From Alcanivoracaceae bacterium (GTDB lineage: Bacteria; Pseudomonadota; Gammaproteobacteria; Pseudomonadales; Alcanivoracaceae), in assembly GCA_029213045.1 (NCBI GenBank), contig JARGPN010000001.1:186001-250000 (forward strand): DNA of 64,000 bases. The letters are read 5' to 3'. Below are positions 34,609 through 46,014 of the stretch, piece after piece. Position 1 is the stretch's first letter; each line of letters opens with the position of its first letter. Made by a program: the position numbers and the translations under genes. The notes beneath the pieces are model-generated. The model ran no database searches. It was not told where the DNA came from and was given only the letters and a program-made list of their open reading frames with translations.

Positions 34609-36543
34609 TTGAACGACATGACCCGCAATATCATTCTCTGGCTGGTAATCGCCGGTGTGCTGTATGTGGTGGCCCAAAGTATTAATCCGCAAGCCAAGCC
34701 GGATCGCTTAGCGTATTCCAGCTTCGTTGAGAAAGCGGACCAGGGCAAAGTTAAAAAAGTCACCATTAGCGAGTACCTGATCTCCGGTGAGCTAGAGGGC
34801 GGGCAAAAGTTCGAAACGATTAAGCCTCCAGTGCTTGATCTAGAGCTGATGCCAATGCTGCATGAAAAGCAGGTTGAGGTGGCTGGCTCAGAGCCAGAGC
34901 GTCAAAGCTTCTTCACTCAGTTATTGCTTTCCGTGCTGCCTATTTTGCTCATTCTTGGCATCTTTATTTTCTTTATGCGCCAAGTGCAGGGCGGCGGACG
35001 TGGCGGCGGTGGCCCCATGACGTTTGGCAAAAGCCGCGCGCGGTTGATGGGCGAAGATCAAATCAAAACAACCTTTGCGGACGTTGCTGGCGTTGAAGAA
35101 GCCAAAGACGAAGTGCAAGAGCTGGTTGAGTTCTTGCGCGACCCCGGAAAATTTCAACGCTTAGGCGGTAAAATTCCGCGCGGCGTGTTGATGGTGGGTT
35201 CGCCGGGTACCGGTAAAACGTTGCTCGCCAAAGCGATTGCTGGCGAAGCAAAAGTCCCGTTCTTTTCTATCTCCGGTTCAGACTTCGTTGAAATGTTTGT
35301 CGGTGTCGGTGCATCACGTGTGCGCGATATGTTTGAGCAAGCCAAGAAGCATGCGCCGTGCATTATCTTTATTGATGAAATCGACGCAGTGGGTCGCTCC
35401 CGTGGCGCAGGTTTAGGTGGCGGTCACGACGAGCGTGAGCAAACACTTAACCAGCTGCTTGTTGAGATGGACGGTTTTGACGGACACGAAGGCATTATCG
35501 TTATTGCGGCCACTAACCGCCCTGACGTTCTGGATGCGGCGCTGTTGCGTCCAGGTCGATTCGATCGTCAGGTAGTTGTACCGTTGCCGGACATTCGCGG
35601 GCGCGAACAAATTATCAAAGTGCATATGCGCACCGTGCCTGTGTCAGACGACGTCGATGCGGGCCTTATTGCGCGCGGCACACCAGGTTTCTCTGGCGCA
35701 GATTTAGCGAACTTGGTTAACGAGGCGGCATTGTTTGCTGCGCGCGCCAACAAGCGCATCGTTGCGATGGAAGAATTTGAACGCGCGAAAGATAAAATTC
35801 TGATGGGCGCCGAGCGTCGTACCATGGTGATGTCGGAAGCTGAAAAGCGGAATACCGCGTATCACGAAGCGGGTCACGCCATTGTTGGTCGCATGGTGCC
35901 TGAGCATGATCCCGTTTATAAAGTCAGTATTATTCCGCGAGGTCGCGCCCTGGGTGTGACCATGTATTTGCCGGAAGAAGATAAGTATTCGCAATCAAAG
36001 CGCGCTATCGAAAGTATGATTTGTTCTTTGTTCGGTGGTCGTATTGCGGAAGAGCTGATTAACGGTTTCGATGGCGTCACAACAGGCGCGTCAAACGATA
36101 TTGAACGTGCGACGAAAATGGCGCGCGCGATGGTGACCAAATGGGGCTTAAGTGAAAAGCTTGGCCCTCTTGCCTATGAAGAAGATGAAGGCGAAGTGTT
36201 TTTGGGTAAATCCGTCACGCAGCGCAAACACGTTTCGGAGCAAACAGCAGAAGAAATTGATCGCGAAGTGCGAGTTATCATTGATCGTTGTTACGCTATC
36301 GCAAAGGGAATTTTGGAAGAAAATCGCGAGAAATTGGAAGCGATGTCTGACGCCCTGATGCAATACGAAACAATTGATGCGGCACAAATTAACGACATCA
36401 TGGAAGGCCGTACACCTCGTCCACCCAAAGATTGGGGCGATTCTTCTGGCGGATCGGGTGGCAGTGCCACGGGTGATGCGCCTGCGGCGGATCAAAAGCC
36501 ACAGGGGAGCGGTCCTATCGGAGGCCCGGCCAACACGCATTAA
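34609..36543 (+). CDS. ftsH: ATP-dependent zinc metalloprotease FtsH
   Basis: A 644-aa membrane-anchored AAA+ protease for quality control. Two membrane helices (about 7-24 and 103-123) flank a periplasmic domain. The AAA module has Walker A GSPGTGKT (197-204), Walker [10 protein letters not shown] and the second region of homology. The zinc site is HEAGH (419-423). The C-terminus is Gly/Ser/Pro-rich. The TTG at 34609 gives the NDMTRN start seen in pseudomonads and follows AAGGTGAGG; the ATG three codons later is the alternative. folP starts 6 bases downstream. Confidence 0.97.
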   Translation: MNDMTRNIILWLVIAGVLYVVAQSINPQAKPDRLAYSSFVEKADQGKVKKVTISEYLISGELEGGQKFETIKPPVLDLELMPMLHEKQVEVAGSEPERQSFFTQLLLSVLPILLILGIFIFFMRQVQGGGRGGGGPMTFGKSRARLMGEDQIKTTFADVAGVEEAKDEVQELVEFLRDPGKFQRLGGKIPRGVLMVGSPGTGKTLLAKAIAGEAKVPFFSISGSDFVEMFVGVGASRVRDMFEQAKKHAPCIIFIDEIDAVGRSRGAGLGGGHDEREQTLNQLLVEMDGFDGHEGIIVIAATNRPDVLDAALLRPGRFDRQVVVPLPDIRGREQIIKVHMRTVPVSDDVDAGLIARGTPGFSGADLANLVNEAALFAARANKRIVAMEEFERAKDKILMGAERRTMVMSEAEKRNTAYHEAGHAIVGRMVPEHDPVYKVSIIPRGRALGVTMYLPEEDKYSQSKRAIESMICSLFGGRIAEELINGFDGVTTGASNDIERATKMARAMVTKWGLSEKLGPLAYEEDEGEVFLGKSVTQRKHVSEQTAEEIDREVRVIIDRCYAIAKGILEENREKLEAMSDALMQYETIDAAQINDIMEGRTPRPPKDWGDSSGGSGGSATGDAPAADQKPQGSGPIGGPANTH

Positions 36544-36549
36544 TTTGTT

Positions 36550-37398
36550 ATGATTCACATACTGCAATGCGCGGCGCGGACACTGGATTTGTCCGCGCCC
36601 GTCGTTATGGGGGTGCTAAATGTCACCCCCGATTCCTTTTCAGACGGCGGTCGCTTTACCGAGCGAGACGCCGCGCTGCGTCAAGTTCAGAAAATGCTTG
36701 CAGACGGCGCCGCCATCATCGATGTCGGTGGTGAGTCGACACGCCCTGGTGCAGCAGTTGTTTCCGCTCAGCAAGAGCTCGATAGAGTGATTCCGGTTGT
36801 TGAGCAAATTTCAGCACGATTCGATACGATAATTTCCTTGGATACCTCCACCCCAGAAGTGATGCGCGCTGGCGCTGCTGCGGGGGCGGGGTTAATTAAT
36901 GATGTGCGTGCGCTGGGTCGCGACGGTGCGGTTCAAGCGGCGAAGGACGTGGGGTTGCCTGTTTGTCTAATGCACATGCAAGGGCGGCCTAGCACGATGC
37001 AGTCTGCGCCCAGTTACCAGCATGTCGTTGACGAAGTCTTGGCGTTTCTCGTTGAGCGTATTGATGCGTGTGTTGATGCGGGAATCGCGAGGGAAGCATT
37101 GTTGATTGATCCAGGCTTCGGTTTTGGCAAGACCGATCAGCACAACCTTGCCTTGTTGGCGCAGTTGGAAAACTTTGCGGCGTTAGGTTTGCCGGTGTTG
37201 GCGGGCTTGTCGCGGAAATCTATGATAGGCCGCTTATTAGATAGACCAGTAGAAGACAGACTAATCGGTAGCGTGGCCTTGGCGTTAATGGCGATCGAGC
37301 GCGGCGCAAAAGTTTTGCGCGTGCATGACGTAAAAGAAACAATGGATGCCGTTCGCCTTTGGCAGGCGATGCAGCCTTTTATGGAGAGAAAGGAATGA
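36550..37398 (+). CDS. folP: Dihydropteroate synthase FolP
   Basis: A 282-aa TIM-barrel enzyme joining p-aminobenzoate to the pterin pyrophosphate in folate synthesis; the sulfonamide target. Motifs: [49 protein letters not shown] and GLSRKSMIG. The stop overlaps the glmM start (ATGA at 37395), so translation is likely coupled. Confidence 0.97.
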   Translation: MIHILQCAARTLDLSAPVVMGVLNVTPDSFSDGGRFTERDAALRQVQKMLADGAAIIDVGGESTRPGAAVVSAQQELDRVIPVVEQISARFDTIISLDTSTPEVMRAGAAAGAGLINDVRALGRDGAVQAAKDVGLPVCLMHMQGRPSTMQSAPSYQHVVDEVLAFLVERIDACVDAGIAREALLIDPGFGFGKTDQHNLALLAQLENFAALGLPVLAGLSRKSMIGRLLDRPVEDRLIGSVALALMAIERGAKVLRVHDVKETMDAVRLWQAMQPFMERKE

Positions 37399-38741
37399 CA
37401 CGGAAATATTTCGGCACGGACGGGATTCGCGGCACGGTTGGGAATCCGCCGATTACGCCAGATTTTGTGTTGAAGCTTGGTTGGGCTGCCGGCACGGTGT
37501 TGGCGCGTCGCGCATCACATTGCGAAAACAAAATTCTTATCGGTAAAGATACACGTAGCTCGGGCTACATTTTTGAATCTGCGCTTGAGGCGGGTATTTC
37601 TGCAGCGGGCGTTGATGTGCGTTTGCTCGGCCCAATGCCCACGCCAGCGATTGCCTATTTAACCCGTACTTTTCGCGCGCAGGCCGGTGTGGTGATTTCT
37701 GCGTCACACAATCCTTATTACGATAACGGCATTAAATTTTTCGGCGCTGATGGCCGTAAGCTCAACGACGAAATTGAATTAGAAATTGAAGAAATGCTCG
37801 ACACACCAATGCAAATGGTTACGGCCGATTTGTTGGGTAAGGTGCGCCGCATAGAGGATGCCCGTGGCCGCTACATCGAATTTTGCAAAAGCACTGTGCC
37901 ACATCGTTTTAGTTTGAAAGGCATGCGCATCGTTGTGGATTGCGCGAACGGCGCTTGTTATCACATTGCTCCTGATGTTTTTGAAGAGCTTGGCGCAGAA
38001 GTTATCGCAATCAGCCACACGCCCGACGGTGTGAACATCAACAAAGATTGCGGCAGTACGCATCCGCAAGCATTGCAAGCGCGGGTGCTGGAAGAGAAAG
38101 CGGATTTGGGTATCGCCTTTGATGGCGATGCAGATCGCGTGCTGATGGTTGATGAGCACGGCGAATTGGTTGATGGCGACCAGCTTATTTTTATTTTGGC
38201 GTTAGATCGTGCGGCAAGAAATGTGTTGGAGGGTGGCGTGGTTGGCACCTTGATGTCTAACTTCGGCATGGAGTTGGCGCTGAAAGATCGCAATGTGCCT
38301 TTTGTCCGCGCCAAAGTGGGTGATCGCTACGTGATGGAAATGTTGGATAAAAATCAATGGTACCTAGGTGGTGAAGCATCGGGGCATATTGTTTGTCTGG
38401 ATCAAACCAGCACCGGCGATGGAATTATTTCCGCCCTGCAAGTATTGGCTGCATTGCAGCGACAGCGCCTTAGTTTAAGCGCCGCGTGCGCAGAGATGGG
38501 CAAAGTGCCGCAAACGTTGATCAATGTGCGTGGCGCTAATCGCAGAGGCTATGAAACGAAAAAAGAAGTTGTTGATGTGATGGCAGCTGCCGAACAGAAA
38601 CTTGCGGGTCGTGGTCGTGTTTTATTAAGGCCGTCGGGTACCGAGCCGTTAATTCGGGTGATGGTGGAAGGCGAAGATAAAAATCTTGTGCAGCAATTGT
38701 GTGAAGAAATTGCCAGCGTGGTAGAGCAGGCAATCGCCTAA
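37395..38741 (+). CDS. glmM: Phosphoglucosamine mutase GlmM
   Basis: A 448-aa phosphohexose mutase making glucosamine-1-phosphate for peptidoglycan and lipopolysaccharide. It begins [13 protein letters not shown]; the phosphoserine loop is [17 protein letters not shown], the metal loop is [11 protein letters not shown], the sugar loop is GGEASGHIV, and the phosphate-binding loop is [15 protein letters not shown]. Overlaps folP by 4 bases. Confidence 0.97.
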   Translation: MTRKYFGTDGIRGTVGNPPITPDFVLKLGWAAGTVLARRASHCENKILIGKDTRSSGYIFESALEAGISAAGVDVRLLGPMPTPAIAYLTRTFRAQAGVVISASHNPYYDNGIKFFGADGRKLNDEIELEIEEMLDTPMQMVTADLLGKVRRIEDARGRYIEFCKSTVPHRFSLKGMRIVVDCANGACYHIAPDVFEELGAEVIAISHTPDGVNINKDCGSTHPQALQARVLEEKADLGIAFDGDADRVLMVDEHGELVDGDQLIFILALDRAARNVLEGGVVGTLMSNFGMELALKDRNVPFVRAKVGDRYVMEMLDKNQWYLGGEASGHIVCLDQTSTGDGIISALQVLAALQRQRLSLSAACAEMGKVPQTLINVRGANRRGYETKKEVVDVMAAAEQKLAGRGRVLLRPSGTEPLIRVMVEGEDKNLVQQLCEEIASVVEQAIA

Positions 38742-38835
38742 GCGCAAGGAATTGTTCGGCGTTGTGTGTGAAACAGTTGTTGAGAAACATTGAGCTGGCT
38801 ATTCTTGCCGCTCACTGAAAAGTTGAAGGCTTATC

Positions 38836-39591
38836 ATGGCAAGACAATACATCGTAGCAGGCAATTGGAAAATGAATGGCCGGCTCGACATGGCGCAACA
38901 GTTAACAGCCTCTATTGTTGCTGCAGCGCCGGACAGCGCTAAGGTTATCTTGTGTGTGCCGTACCCGTATTTAACGACAGTGCGCGATCTCTGCGCGAAA
39001 ACGTCTGTCGCGCTGGGTGCGCAAAACATTAGCGAGCAGAAAGATGGCGCGTTCACTGGAGAAGTGTCCGGTGAAATGCTGCGTGATTGTGGCGTTGAAT
39101 ATGTGCTTGTGGGCCATTCTGAGCGCCGCAACGTATACGGTGAGTCCGACGAATTGGTCGCTGAGAAGTTCGCACGCGCAACAGATGCAGGGCTGACGCC
39201 TATTTTATGCCTCGGCGAAACGCTTGAAGAGAGAGAGTCTGATAAGACGGATTTGGTTGTGTCTAGGCAGCTACAGGCGGTTGTTTCGCGTGTGGGCGTG
39301 GGCGCGTTAGCTACCGCAGTGATTGCGTATGAGCCAGTATGGGCTATCGGAACGGGGCTCACGGCGTCACCGGAGCAGGCTCAAGCAGTGCATGCATTTA
39401 TTCGCGCTCAGTTGGCGCAGATTGATGCATCAATAGCCGAGCAAGCCACTATCCTTTACGGCGGCAGCGTAAAGGCGGATAATGCCGCCGCCCTGTTCGC
39501 CGGTCCGGATATTGACGGCGGCTTGATCGGGGGGGCGTCATTAGACGCAGACAGTTTTCTCGCCATTTGCCAGGCGACCACTAAAAAGTAA
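38836..39591 (+). CDS. tpiA: Triosephosphate isomerase
   Basis: A 251-aa glycolytic TIM barrel. GNWKMNG contains the active-site Asn/Lys, VGHSERR the electrophilic His, and [11 protein letters not shown] the catalytic Glu and flexible loop 6; [10 protein letters not shown] is the phosphate site. The start at 38836 follows an adequate GAAGG site. secG starts 8 bases after its stop. Confidence 0.97.
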   Translation: MARQYIVAGNWKMNGRLDMAQQLTASIVAAAPDSAKVILCVPYPYLTTVRDLCAKTSVALGAQNISEQKDGAFTGEVSGEMLRDCGVEYVLVGHSERRNVYGESDELVAEKFARATDAGLTPILCLGETLEERESDKTDLVVSRQLQAVVSRVGVGALATAVIAYEPVWAIGTGLTASPEQAQAVHAFIRAQLAQIDASIAEQATILYGGSVKADNAAALFAGPDIDGGLIGGASLDADSFLAICQATTKK

Positions 39592-39599
39592 CGGTTTCT

Positions 39600-40031
39600 A
39601 TGGATATCCTTCTTCACGTCGTACACGTGCTGGCCGCGCTTGCTCTTATCGGTCTAGTTTTGATTCAGCACGGCAAGGGTGCAGATGCAGGCGCGTCATT
39701 TGGCGGCGGCTCATCGAACACCGTATTCGGTAGCGCAGGGGCGGCGAACTTTTTGACTCGCGCCACAGCCATTTGCGCTGTCATCTTCTTTGTGACTAGC
39801 CTCGGTTTGGCTTGGATGGCGCGCCAGCAAGCAGGTGTGGACGATCCTGTCTTGCCTGTGTTGGAAAAAATCCAGCAAGAAAGCGAAGTGCCTGAGCTTG
39901 CGGAGCCAGCGGCTGAGTCGGATGTGCCTGCTATGCCGGAATCTTCTGAAGAAAATACTTCAGACGCTTCACCGGCTGGGGTAGAATCCGCGCCCGCTGC
40001 TAGTGACACGCAAGACGGCCCGGCGAAATAA
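39600..40031 (+). CDS. secG: Protein-export membrane protein SecG
   Basis: A 143-aa subunit of the SecYEG translocon. Two membrane helices (about 3-22 and 54-72) flank the conserved [22 protein letters not shown] loop. The C-terminal 65 residues form a long Glu/Pro/Ser/Ala-rich acidic tail; E. coli SecG has a shorter, different tail. tRNA-Leu starts 19 bases downstream. Confidence 0.95.
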   Translation: MDILLHVVHVLAALALIGLVLIQHGKGADAGASFGGGSSNTVFGSAGAANFLTRATAICAVIFFVTSLGLAWMARQQAGVDDPVLPVLEKIQQESEVPELAEPAAESDVPAMPESSEENTSDASPAGVESAPAASDTQDGPAK

Positions 40032-40050
40032 GCCGTTGCCAGCAGAATTT

Positions 40051-40137
40051 GCCGAAGTGGTGAAATTGGTAGACACGCCATCTTGAGGGGGTGGTGGGCG
40101 TAAGCCCGTGCCGGTTCAAGTCCGGCCTTCGGCACCA
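40051..40137 (+). tRNA. tRNA-Leu(GAG)
   Basis: 87 nt including an encoded CCA. The acceptor stem GCCGAAG pairs with CTTCGGC. It has a long variable arm, as class II tRNAs do (TGGGCGTAAGCCC), a GGTTCAAGTCC T-arm, and the anticodon loop TTGAGGG gives anticodon GAG (reads CUC/CUU). Confidence 0.96.
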
Positions 40138-40141
40138 TCTT

Positions 40142-40173
40142 AATAAAGGCTCTTTGTGAGCCTTTATTTTTCT
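40142..40173 (+). terminator. Terminator after tRNA-Leu
   Basis: AATAAAGGCTC (40142-40152) pairs with GAGCCTTTATT (40158-40168), followed by TTTC. It ends the secG-tRNA-Leu unit. Confidence 0.85.
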
Positions 40174-40333
40174 CGGAAAAACTGGAAAACGGCATCGACG
40201 TTTCCCAACGCTGAGAAAAACGCGTTTTATCAAGCAGATAAAGATGTTCGCGCGATGAAGTTGAGTGTTTTTCACGCATGCGTGCAAGATGCGGAAAAAT
40301 AAGGGGCTTTTTTAGAATTAGTCTCAGATCACG

Positions 40334-40362
40334 TTGACAATGGCGCCTCGGCTTACTATAGT
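40334..40362 (+). promoter_or_regulatory. Strong sigma-70 promoter of initiator tRNA-rimP-nusA operon
   Basis: A consensus TTGACA (40334-40339), 17-base spacer, and TATAGT (40357-40362), followed by a GC-rich discriminator (CAGCGCCC), as in stringently controlled stable-RNA promoters. Transcription would start about 130 bases before the tRNA. Confidence 0.85.
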
Positions 40363-40498
40363 CAGCGCCCGATTCAGACACGCTTTAAGACGTTTCGAAA
40401 TTACCGGAACTCTTGAGTGTGATGCCGAAGGAAGTTGATGGGCGACCTTCGGATTTTAAGCCTCGTGCAGGGCTCTAAAGTGGCATTAAAGGTTAAGT

Positions 40499-40575
<77 letters not shown>

Positions 40576-40620
40576 AACAGGAAGAAGTAGGCGTATCTGT
40601 TTGGCAGATGACCTACTTAA

Positions 40621-40648
40621 AAAAAGCCCCTCATCGTAGGGGCTTTTT
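40621..40648 (+). terminator. Terminator after tRNA-fMet
   Basis: AAAAAGCCCCT (40621-40631) pairs with AGGGGCTTTTT (40638-40648). It probably reduces read-through into rimP. Confidence 0.85.
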
Positions 40649-40770
40649 GTTAGGCGCTTCTGGAATATTTTCGGGATTTTCAGGACGCAATCGACGAGCT
40701 TAAGCAGTTCCGAGTTTGTCAGTAGATGTGGGCGGTTCGCCCATTTTTTATTTGTGGCGTTGGAAAAATT

Positions 40771-41226
40771 ATGTCGCGCAAGTCAGACGATATCAGTGCC
40801 TTACTCGGTCCAGTGGTGGAAGCCATGGGCTATGAGTTCTGGGGGTTGGATTACCTTCAGGGGCGTGGTGCCGTGTTGCGCATTTTCATCGACAGCGAGA
40901 ATGGAATTTCGGTGGATGACTGCGCTGCAGTCAGTCATCAAGTTAGTGGGGTGCTCGATGTTGAGGACCCAATTTCCGGTGAATATAACCTTGAGGTTTC
41001 TTCGCCAGGAATGGAGCGGCCGCTCTACACGCTGGAGCAGTATTCCCGTTATCTGGGCGAACAAGTGCAAATGCGTTTGTTGGCACCGTTAGCAGGCAAG
41101 CGACGCTTAAAAGCGCAGCTTGAAGCTGTGCAAGGTGAAGAGTTGGTACTAAAGGTGGGCGATGAGGTGCTTAACGTACCTATCTCTCAGGTGGATCGAG
41201 CTAATCTGGTTGCGACCTTCGATTAA
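40771..41226 (+). CDS. rimP: Ribosome maturation factor RimP
   Basis: A 151-aa protein needed for 30S assembly. Motifs: LLGPVVEAMGYEFWGLDYL, LRIFIDSENGISVDDCAAVSHQVSGVLDVEDPI and YNLEVSSPGMERPLYT. The ATG at 40771 is chosen; a frame open 15 codons upstream carries the cluster MWAVRPFF with no family match. First gene of the nusA-infB operon. Confidence 0.95.
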   Translation: MSRKSDDISALLGPVVEAMGYEFWGLDYLQGRGAVLRIFIDSENGISVDDCAAVSHQVSGVLDVEDPISGEYNLEVSSPGMERPLYTLEQYSRYLGEQVQMRLLAPLAGKRRLKAQLEAVQGEELVLKVGDEVLNVPISQVDRANLVATFD

Positions 41227-41270
41227 CTCGGTGACGTCAAAGGACACTTTGTCTTTGTAAAGGCTTGGCC

Positions 41271-42776
41271 ATGAACAAAGAAATTTTACTGGTTGCAGAA
41301 ACCGTATCGAACGAAAAAGGCGTTAGCCGCGATGTAATTTTTGAAGCGATTGAGTTGGCGCTAGCTGCGGCAACAAAAAAACGTTTCAAAGAAGACGTGG
41401 AAATTCGCGTCGCAATTGATCGCGAAGATGGCGACTACAAATCATTCCGAGTTTGGCACGTTGTGCCAGACGAAGACCTGTATGAATTCGGCAAACAGCT
41501 TACGCTGGACGAAGTGCATGAATTCAATACGAGCTTACAGATCGGCGACATCTATGAAGAAGAAGTCGAGTCTGTAGCGTTTGGTCGTATCGGTGCGCAA
41601 ACCGCGAAACAAGTGATCGTACAAAAAGTACGTGAAGCTGAACGCGCGCAGATCATCGAAGAATATCGTGATCGTATTGGCGAGCTGGTAAGCGGCTTGG
41701 TCAAGAAAGTCACTCGCGACAGCATTATTCTGGATCTTGGCAGCAATGCCGAAGCGCTGATCACTCGCGAGCATATGATTCCGCGCGAAACGGTTCGTCA
41801 GAACGACCGTATCCGTGCGTACTTGCTCGGTGTGAACACTGAAAACCGCGGCCCGCAACTTTTCGCGAGTCGTGCAGCGCCAGAAATGCTGATCGAACTA
41901 TTCAAAATCGAAGTGCCTGAAATTGGCGAAGAGCTGATTGAAATTAAAGGTGCGGCCCGTGATCCCGGATCGCGTGCAAAGATTGCAGTGAAAACCAACG
42001 ACCAACGCATTGACCCGGTTGGTGCTTGCGTGGGTATGCGCGGCGCGCGCGTTCAAGCCGTTTCAAACGAACTGGCTGGCGAGCGTATCGACATCGTGTT
42101 GTGGGATGACAATCCCGCACAGTTAGTGATTAACGCGATGCAGCCTGCTGAAGTTGCTTCTATCGTTGTGGATGAAGAAAAACACGCGATGGACATTGCT
42201 GTTGAAGACGAATCGGCATTGGCGCAAGCCATTGGTCGTGGCGGCCAAAACATTCGCTTAGCTTCTGAGTTAACCGCTTGGGAATTGAATGTAATGACCA
42301 CCGACGCTGCTTCTGAAAAACAAGAAGCAGAAGCGGAAGAAGCGATTACTTCCTTTATCGACGACTTAGGTGTTGATGAAGATGTAGCCGCAATATTAGT
42401 AGAAGAAGGTTTTACTTCCATCGAAGAAGTGGCTTATGTGCCGCTTGAGGAAATGCTCAACATTGAAGCATTCGACGAAGACATTGTAGAAGCACTTCGT
42501 CAGCGCGCTAAAGATGTATTGTTAACGCGTGCGTTGGCATCGGAAGAGCAGTTGGATTCCTCAGCGCCAGCAGAAGATTTGCTGAACATGGATGGCATGA
42601 CTCGCGATTTGGCAGTGTTATTGGCCGCGCAGGGTATTGTCACGATGGAAGACCTTGCCGAACAGGCGGTGGACGATTTGCTCGATATCGAAGGTATCGA
42701 TGAGCAGCGTGCCGCTGAACTGATCATGACCGCTCGTGCCCCTTGGTTCGAGAATGAGGAACAGTCTGCCAGCTAA
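41271..42776 (+). CDS. nusA: Transcription termination/antitermination factor NusA
   Basis: A 501-aa RNA-polymerase-binding factor. It has an N-terminal RNAP-binding domain, S1 (about 135-200, [21 protein letters not shown]), two KH domains ([18 protein letters not shown] and [16 protein letters not shown]), and two C-terminal acidic helix-hairpin-helix repeats as in E. coli. The ATG at 41271 gives [16 protein letters not shown]. Confidence 0.97.
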   Translation: MNKEILLVAETVSNEKGVSRDVIFEAIELALAAATKKRFKEDVEIRVAIDREDGDYKSFRVWHVVPDEDLYEFGKQLTLDEVHEFNTSLQIGDIYEEEVESVAFGRIGAQTAKQVIVQKVREAERAQIIEEYRDRIGELVSGLVKKVTRDSIILDLGSNAEALITREHMIPRETVRQNDRIRAYLLGVNTENRGPQLFASRAAPEMLIELFKIEVPEIGEELIEIKGAARDPGSRAKIAVKTNDQRIDPVGACVGMRGARVQAVSNELAGERIDIVLWDDNPAQLVINAMQPAEVASIVVDEEKHAMDIAVEDESALAQAIGRGGQNIRLASELTAWELNVMTTDAASEKQEAEAEEAITSFIDDLGVDEDVAAILVEEGFTSIEEVAYVPLEEMLNIEAFDEDIVEALRQRAKDVLLTRALASEEQLDSSAPAEDLLNMDGMTRDLAVLLAAQGIVTMEDLAEQAVDDLLDIEGIDEQRAAELIMTARAPWFENEEQSAS

Positions 42777-42832
42777 TTTCGGCTGACAGGTGTGGGAACG
42801 AGCGAGCGACGAACAGGAGCAGGTTGGCTGAC

Positions 42833-45556
42833 ATGGCGGAAACAACCGTAAAGAAATTGGCCGATGTGGTTGGCACCCCGGTAGATAAACTGCTTACGCA
42901 GATGAAAGAAGCCGGATTGCCACACGAAGACGCTGAAGCTTTGGTAAACGATGACCAAAAGCAGCAGCTGCTATCGCATTTGCGTAAGTCACATGGTTCT
43001 GCTGACGCAGAGCCAAAGAAAATTACGCTGAAGCGAAAAACGCAAAGCACCATTAAAACTACGGGTTCGACTGGCAAAGCCAAAACCGTAGCGGTGGAAG
43101 TGCGCAAGAAGCGTACTTACGTTAAACGCGAAGTGATTGAAGAACAGGAACGCGAGCGCGAAGAGCAAGAGCGTTTAGAAGCGGAGCGTATTGCTGCGGA
43201 AGAAGCAGCACGCAAAGCGGAAGAAGAAGCGCGCGCGAAAGCGCAACAGGAAGAGGAAGAGCGCGCTCGCCGCGAAGCGGAAGCAGCTGCCTCTCCTGAA
43301 GCAATGCGCGACGCTGAAGCGAAAGCCAAAAAAGCGGCGGAAGAAAAAGCGAAGCGCTTGTCTGTGCCTAAACCGACAAGCAAAGCGGCGCCGAAAAAAG
43401 CAGACGGTAAAAAAGAAACCGCTGCTGAGCGTGCTGAGCGTGAAGCGGAAGAAAAACGCAAACGCGAAGCCGATGAAGCGCGTCGTAAGCAAGAAGCTGA
43501 AGTTCGCAAAAAAGCGGAAGAAGAAGCGGTGCGTCGCACTGCTGAAGAAGCTGCGCGTATTGCTGCGGAGCTTGAAAGCCGTACTCCAGAAGAGAAACCC
43601 TCCAAAGACGATGAAGACGATGGTTCGTCCATTGTGTCGCAGGCACTCGAAGCCAGCTTCCGCGATGAAGAGCGTTCATCACGCCGCCGCCGTCGCCGTC
43701 CGGGTTCTCGTGGAGAAGAGGGCAAGATTGTTGCCCACGGCCAGATGAAATCCTCGTTCCACAAAGCTCACGGCTTTAAGAGCCCGACGGAGAAAATGGT
43801 GTACGACGTTGAAGTACCGGAAGCCATTACCGTTGCGGATCTCGCACAGCGCATGAGCGTTAAGGCGAAGGAAGTAATGAAGACCCTGATTACCATGGGT
43901 GAAATGGCAACAGTGAACCAAGCAATTGACCAAGAAACAGCAATGTTGTTGGTTGAAGAAATGGGCCACACGCCGCGTGCTGTGAAGACTGAAGAAGAGT
44001 CGTTGCAGGATGATTTGGCGAGCCTGAGCAAACACGAAGCAGAAGTTGCCTCGCGTGCGCCGGTTGTTACCATCATGGGTCACGTCGATCACGGTAAAAC
44101 ATCGCTGCTTGATTACATTCGTCGCGCCAAAGTGGCGGACGGTGAAGCCGGTGGTATTACTCAGCACATCGGTGCTTATCACGTAGAAACTGATAAGGGC
44201 ATGATCACGTTCTTGGATACCCCCGGTCACGCCGCGTTTACCGCAATGCGTGCACGTGGTGCCAAGGCGACTGACATTGTTGTGATTGTTGTGGCAGCGG
44301 ATGACGGTGTTATGCCGCAAACCGAAGAAGCGATTAACCACGCCAAAGCAGCCGGCGTGCCGTTAATTATTGCTGTCAACAAAATGGATAAGCCGAGCGC
44401 CGATCCGGAACGCGTGAAAAGCGAATTGTCGCAGCGCGAAGTTATTTCCGAAGAATGGGGCGGCGAGTATCAGTTCAAATATGTTTCTGCTCACTCAGGT
44501 GAAGGCGTTGATGATTTGCTCGACGCAATTTTACTGCAAGCAGAACTGTTAGAACTGAGCGCTATACCAGTCGGTCCTGCGCGAGGCGTAGTGATTGAGT
44601 CACGCATTGAAAAAGGTCGCGGTACGATTGCTGCGGTACTGATTCAAGAAGGCGAGTTAAAAGTTGGCGACATGCTGTTGGCCGGCGGTAACTTTGGCCG
44701 TGTGCGTGCAATGAATGATGAAAACGGCAAACCAATCAAAAAGTCTGGCCCGTCCATTCCGGTGGAAGTGCTTGGCTTAGATGGTGCGCCGGACGCGGGC
44801 GAGCAATTCCAAGTTGTTCCTGATGAGAAGAAGGCGCGTGAAGTTGCTGAATTCCGTCAAGCCCGTGATCGCGAATTGAAATTGAAGCGTCAGCAAGCGT
44901 CTAAACTCGAAAATCTTTTCGAGAATATGGGCAACGCGGAAGCGCAGCAGGTCAATATCGTACTGAAAGCCGATGTGCGCGGTTCTCTTGAAGCTTTGCT
45001 TGGTGCGTTGCATGACCTCAGCACTGACGAAGTAAAAGTGAATGCGGTGTCTAGCGGTGTTGGTGCGATCAACGAATCCGACGTTAACCTAGCGATGACA
45101 TCCGGTGCTGTATTGCTCGGCTTTAACGTTCGTGCGGACTCCGCTGCGAAACGTTTGTGCGAAAGCGAAGGCATTGATTTGCGTTACTACTCGATCATTT
45201 ATGAATTGATCGATGATGTTAAGAACGCAATGAGTGGTTTGTTGGCGCCAGAAAAACGCGAAGAAATTCTCGGTGTTGCCGATGTGCGCGACGTGTTCCG
45301 CTCCTCTAAATTCGGCGCAGTTGCCGGGTGTATGGTGGTAGAGGGCACCTTGTATCGGAACCGTCCGATTCGCGTATTGCGTGACGATGTTGTGGTCTTT
45401 GAAGGCGAGCTAGAATCTCTGCGTCGCTTTAAAGACGATGTCCCTGAAGTGCGTAACGGCATGGAATGCGGTATCGCGGTGAAGAGCTACAACGACGTAA
45501 AAGCAGGCGACAAGATCGAAGTCTTTGAAGTGAAAGAAATTGCGCGTTCGCTTTAA
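42833..45556 (+). CDS. infB: Translation initiation factor IF-2
   Basis: A 907-aa GTPase that brings fMet-tRNA to the 30S subunit. The N-terminal IF2_N helix bundle ([27 protein letters not shown]) is followed by a long Lys/Glu/Ala-rich charged linker (about 85-280), a second IF2_N, then the G domain: [27 protein letters not shown]. The fMet-tRNA-binding C-terminus follows. The ATG at 42833 matches family starts; a TTG three codons upstream is possible. Confidence 0.97.
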   Translation: MAETTVKKLADVVGTPVDKLLTQMKEAGLPHEDAEALVNDDQKQQLLSHLRKSHGSADAEPKKITLKRKTQSTIKTTGSTGKAKTVAVEVRKKRTYVKREVIEEQEREREEQERLEAERIAAEEAARKAEEEARAKAQQEEEERARREAEAAASPEAMRDAEAKAKKAAEEKAKRLSVPKPTSKAAPKKADGKKETAAERAEREAEEKRKREADEARRKQEAEVRKKAEEEAVRRTAEEAARIAAELESRTPEEKPSKDDEDDGSSIVSQALEASFRDEERSSRRRRRRPGSRGEEGKIVAHGQMKSSFHKAHGFKSPTEKMVYDVEVPEAITVADLAQRMSVKAKEVMKTLITMGEMATVNQAIDQETAMLLVEEMGHTPRAVKTEEESLQDDLASLSKHEAEVASRAPVVTIMGHVDHGKTSLLDYIRRAKVADGEAGGITQHIGAYHVETDKGMITFLDTPGHAAFTAMRARGAKATDIVVIVVAADDGVMPQTEEAINHAKAAGVPLIIAVNKMDKPSADPERVKSELSQREVISEEWGGEYQFKYVSAHSGEGVDDLLDAILLQAELLELSAIPVGPARGVVIESRIEKGRGTIAAVLIQEGELKVGDMLLAGGNFGRVRAMNDENGKPIKKSGPSIPVEVLGLDGAPDAGEQFQVVPDEKKAREVAEFRQARDRELKLKRQQASKLENLFENMGNAEAQQVNIVLKADVRGSLEALLGALHDLSTDEVKVNAVSSGVGAINESDVNLAMTSGAVLLGFNVRADSAAKRLCESEGIDLRYYSIIYELIDDVKNAMSGLLAPEKREEILGVADVRDVFRSSKFGAVAGCMVVEGTLYRNRPIRVLRDDVVVFEGELESLRRFKDDVPEVRNGMECGIAVKSYNDVKAGDKIEVFEVKEIARSL

Positions 45557-45594
45557 GCGAGCGCGTAACTCACCTTACTCCGAGATTCTGAATC

Positions 45595-45999
45595 ATGACA
45601 AAGCATCGGCGGCCACAAGGTTTTCAACGCACTGATCGAATTGCCGATCAAATGCAGCGTGAGCTGTCGCGCTTGTTGCAGTTCGAAATGAAAGATCCGC
45701 GCATATCCTTGGCAACGGTTCAAGATGTGCGCGTATCTCGCGATTTAAGTTTTGCTGATGTCTATTTCACCTTGCTCGGTCAAGGTAAAGAAGAAGGCAC
45801 GGCTGCGGAAGTTGTGTTGCAAAATGCAGCAGGTTTTTTTCGTAGCGAATTGGCGAAATCCTTAAATACTCGCACCACTCCCAAGCTACGCTTTCATTAC
45901 GATGAGACACCGGAAAACGCTAGCCGTATGTCCGTGTTAATCGATCAGGCTCGCGCCAGTGATACTGACGCAGACAACGAGCCCGATTCCCAGGACTAA
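45595..45999 (+). CDS. rbfA: Ribosome-binding factor A
   Basis: A 134-aa KH-like factor for 30S maturation and cold adaptation. Motifs: RIADQMQRELSRLLQFEMKDPR, SLATVQDVRVSRDLSFADVYFT and RTTPKLRFHYDETPE; Asp-rich tail. It is between infB and truB, the usual operon order. Confidence 0.96.
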   Translation: MTKHRRPQGFQRTDRIADQMQRELSRLLQFEMKDPRISLATVQDVRVSRDLSFADVYFTLLGQGKEEGTAAEVVLQNAAGFFRSELAKSLNTRTTPKLRFHYDETPENASRMSVLIDQARASDTDADNEPDSQD

Positions 46000-46014
46000 A
46001 TTCAGGAGTAAACA

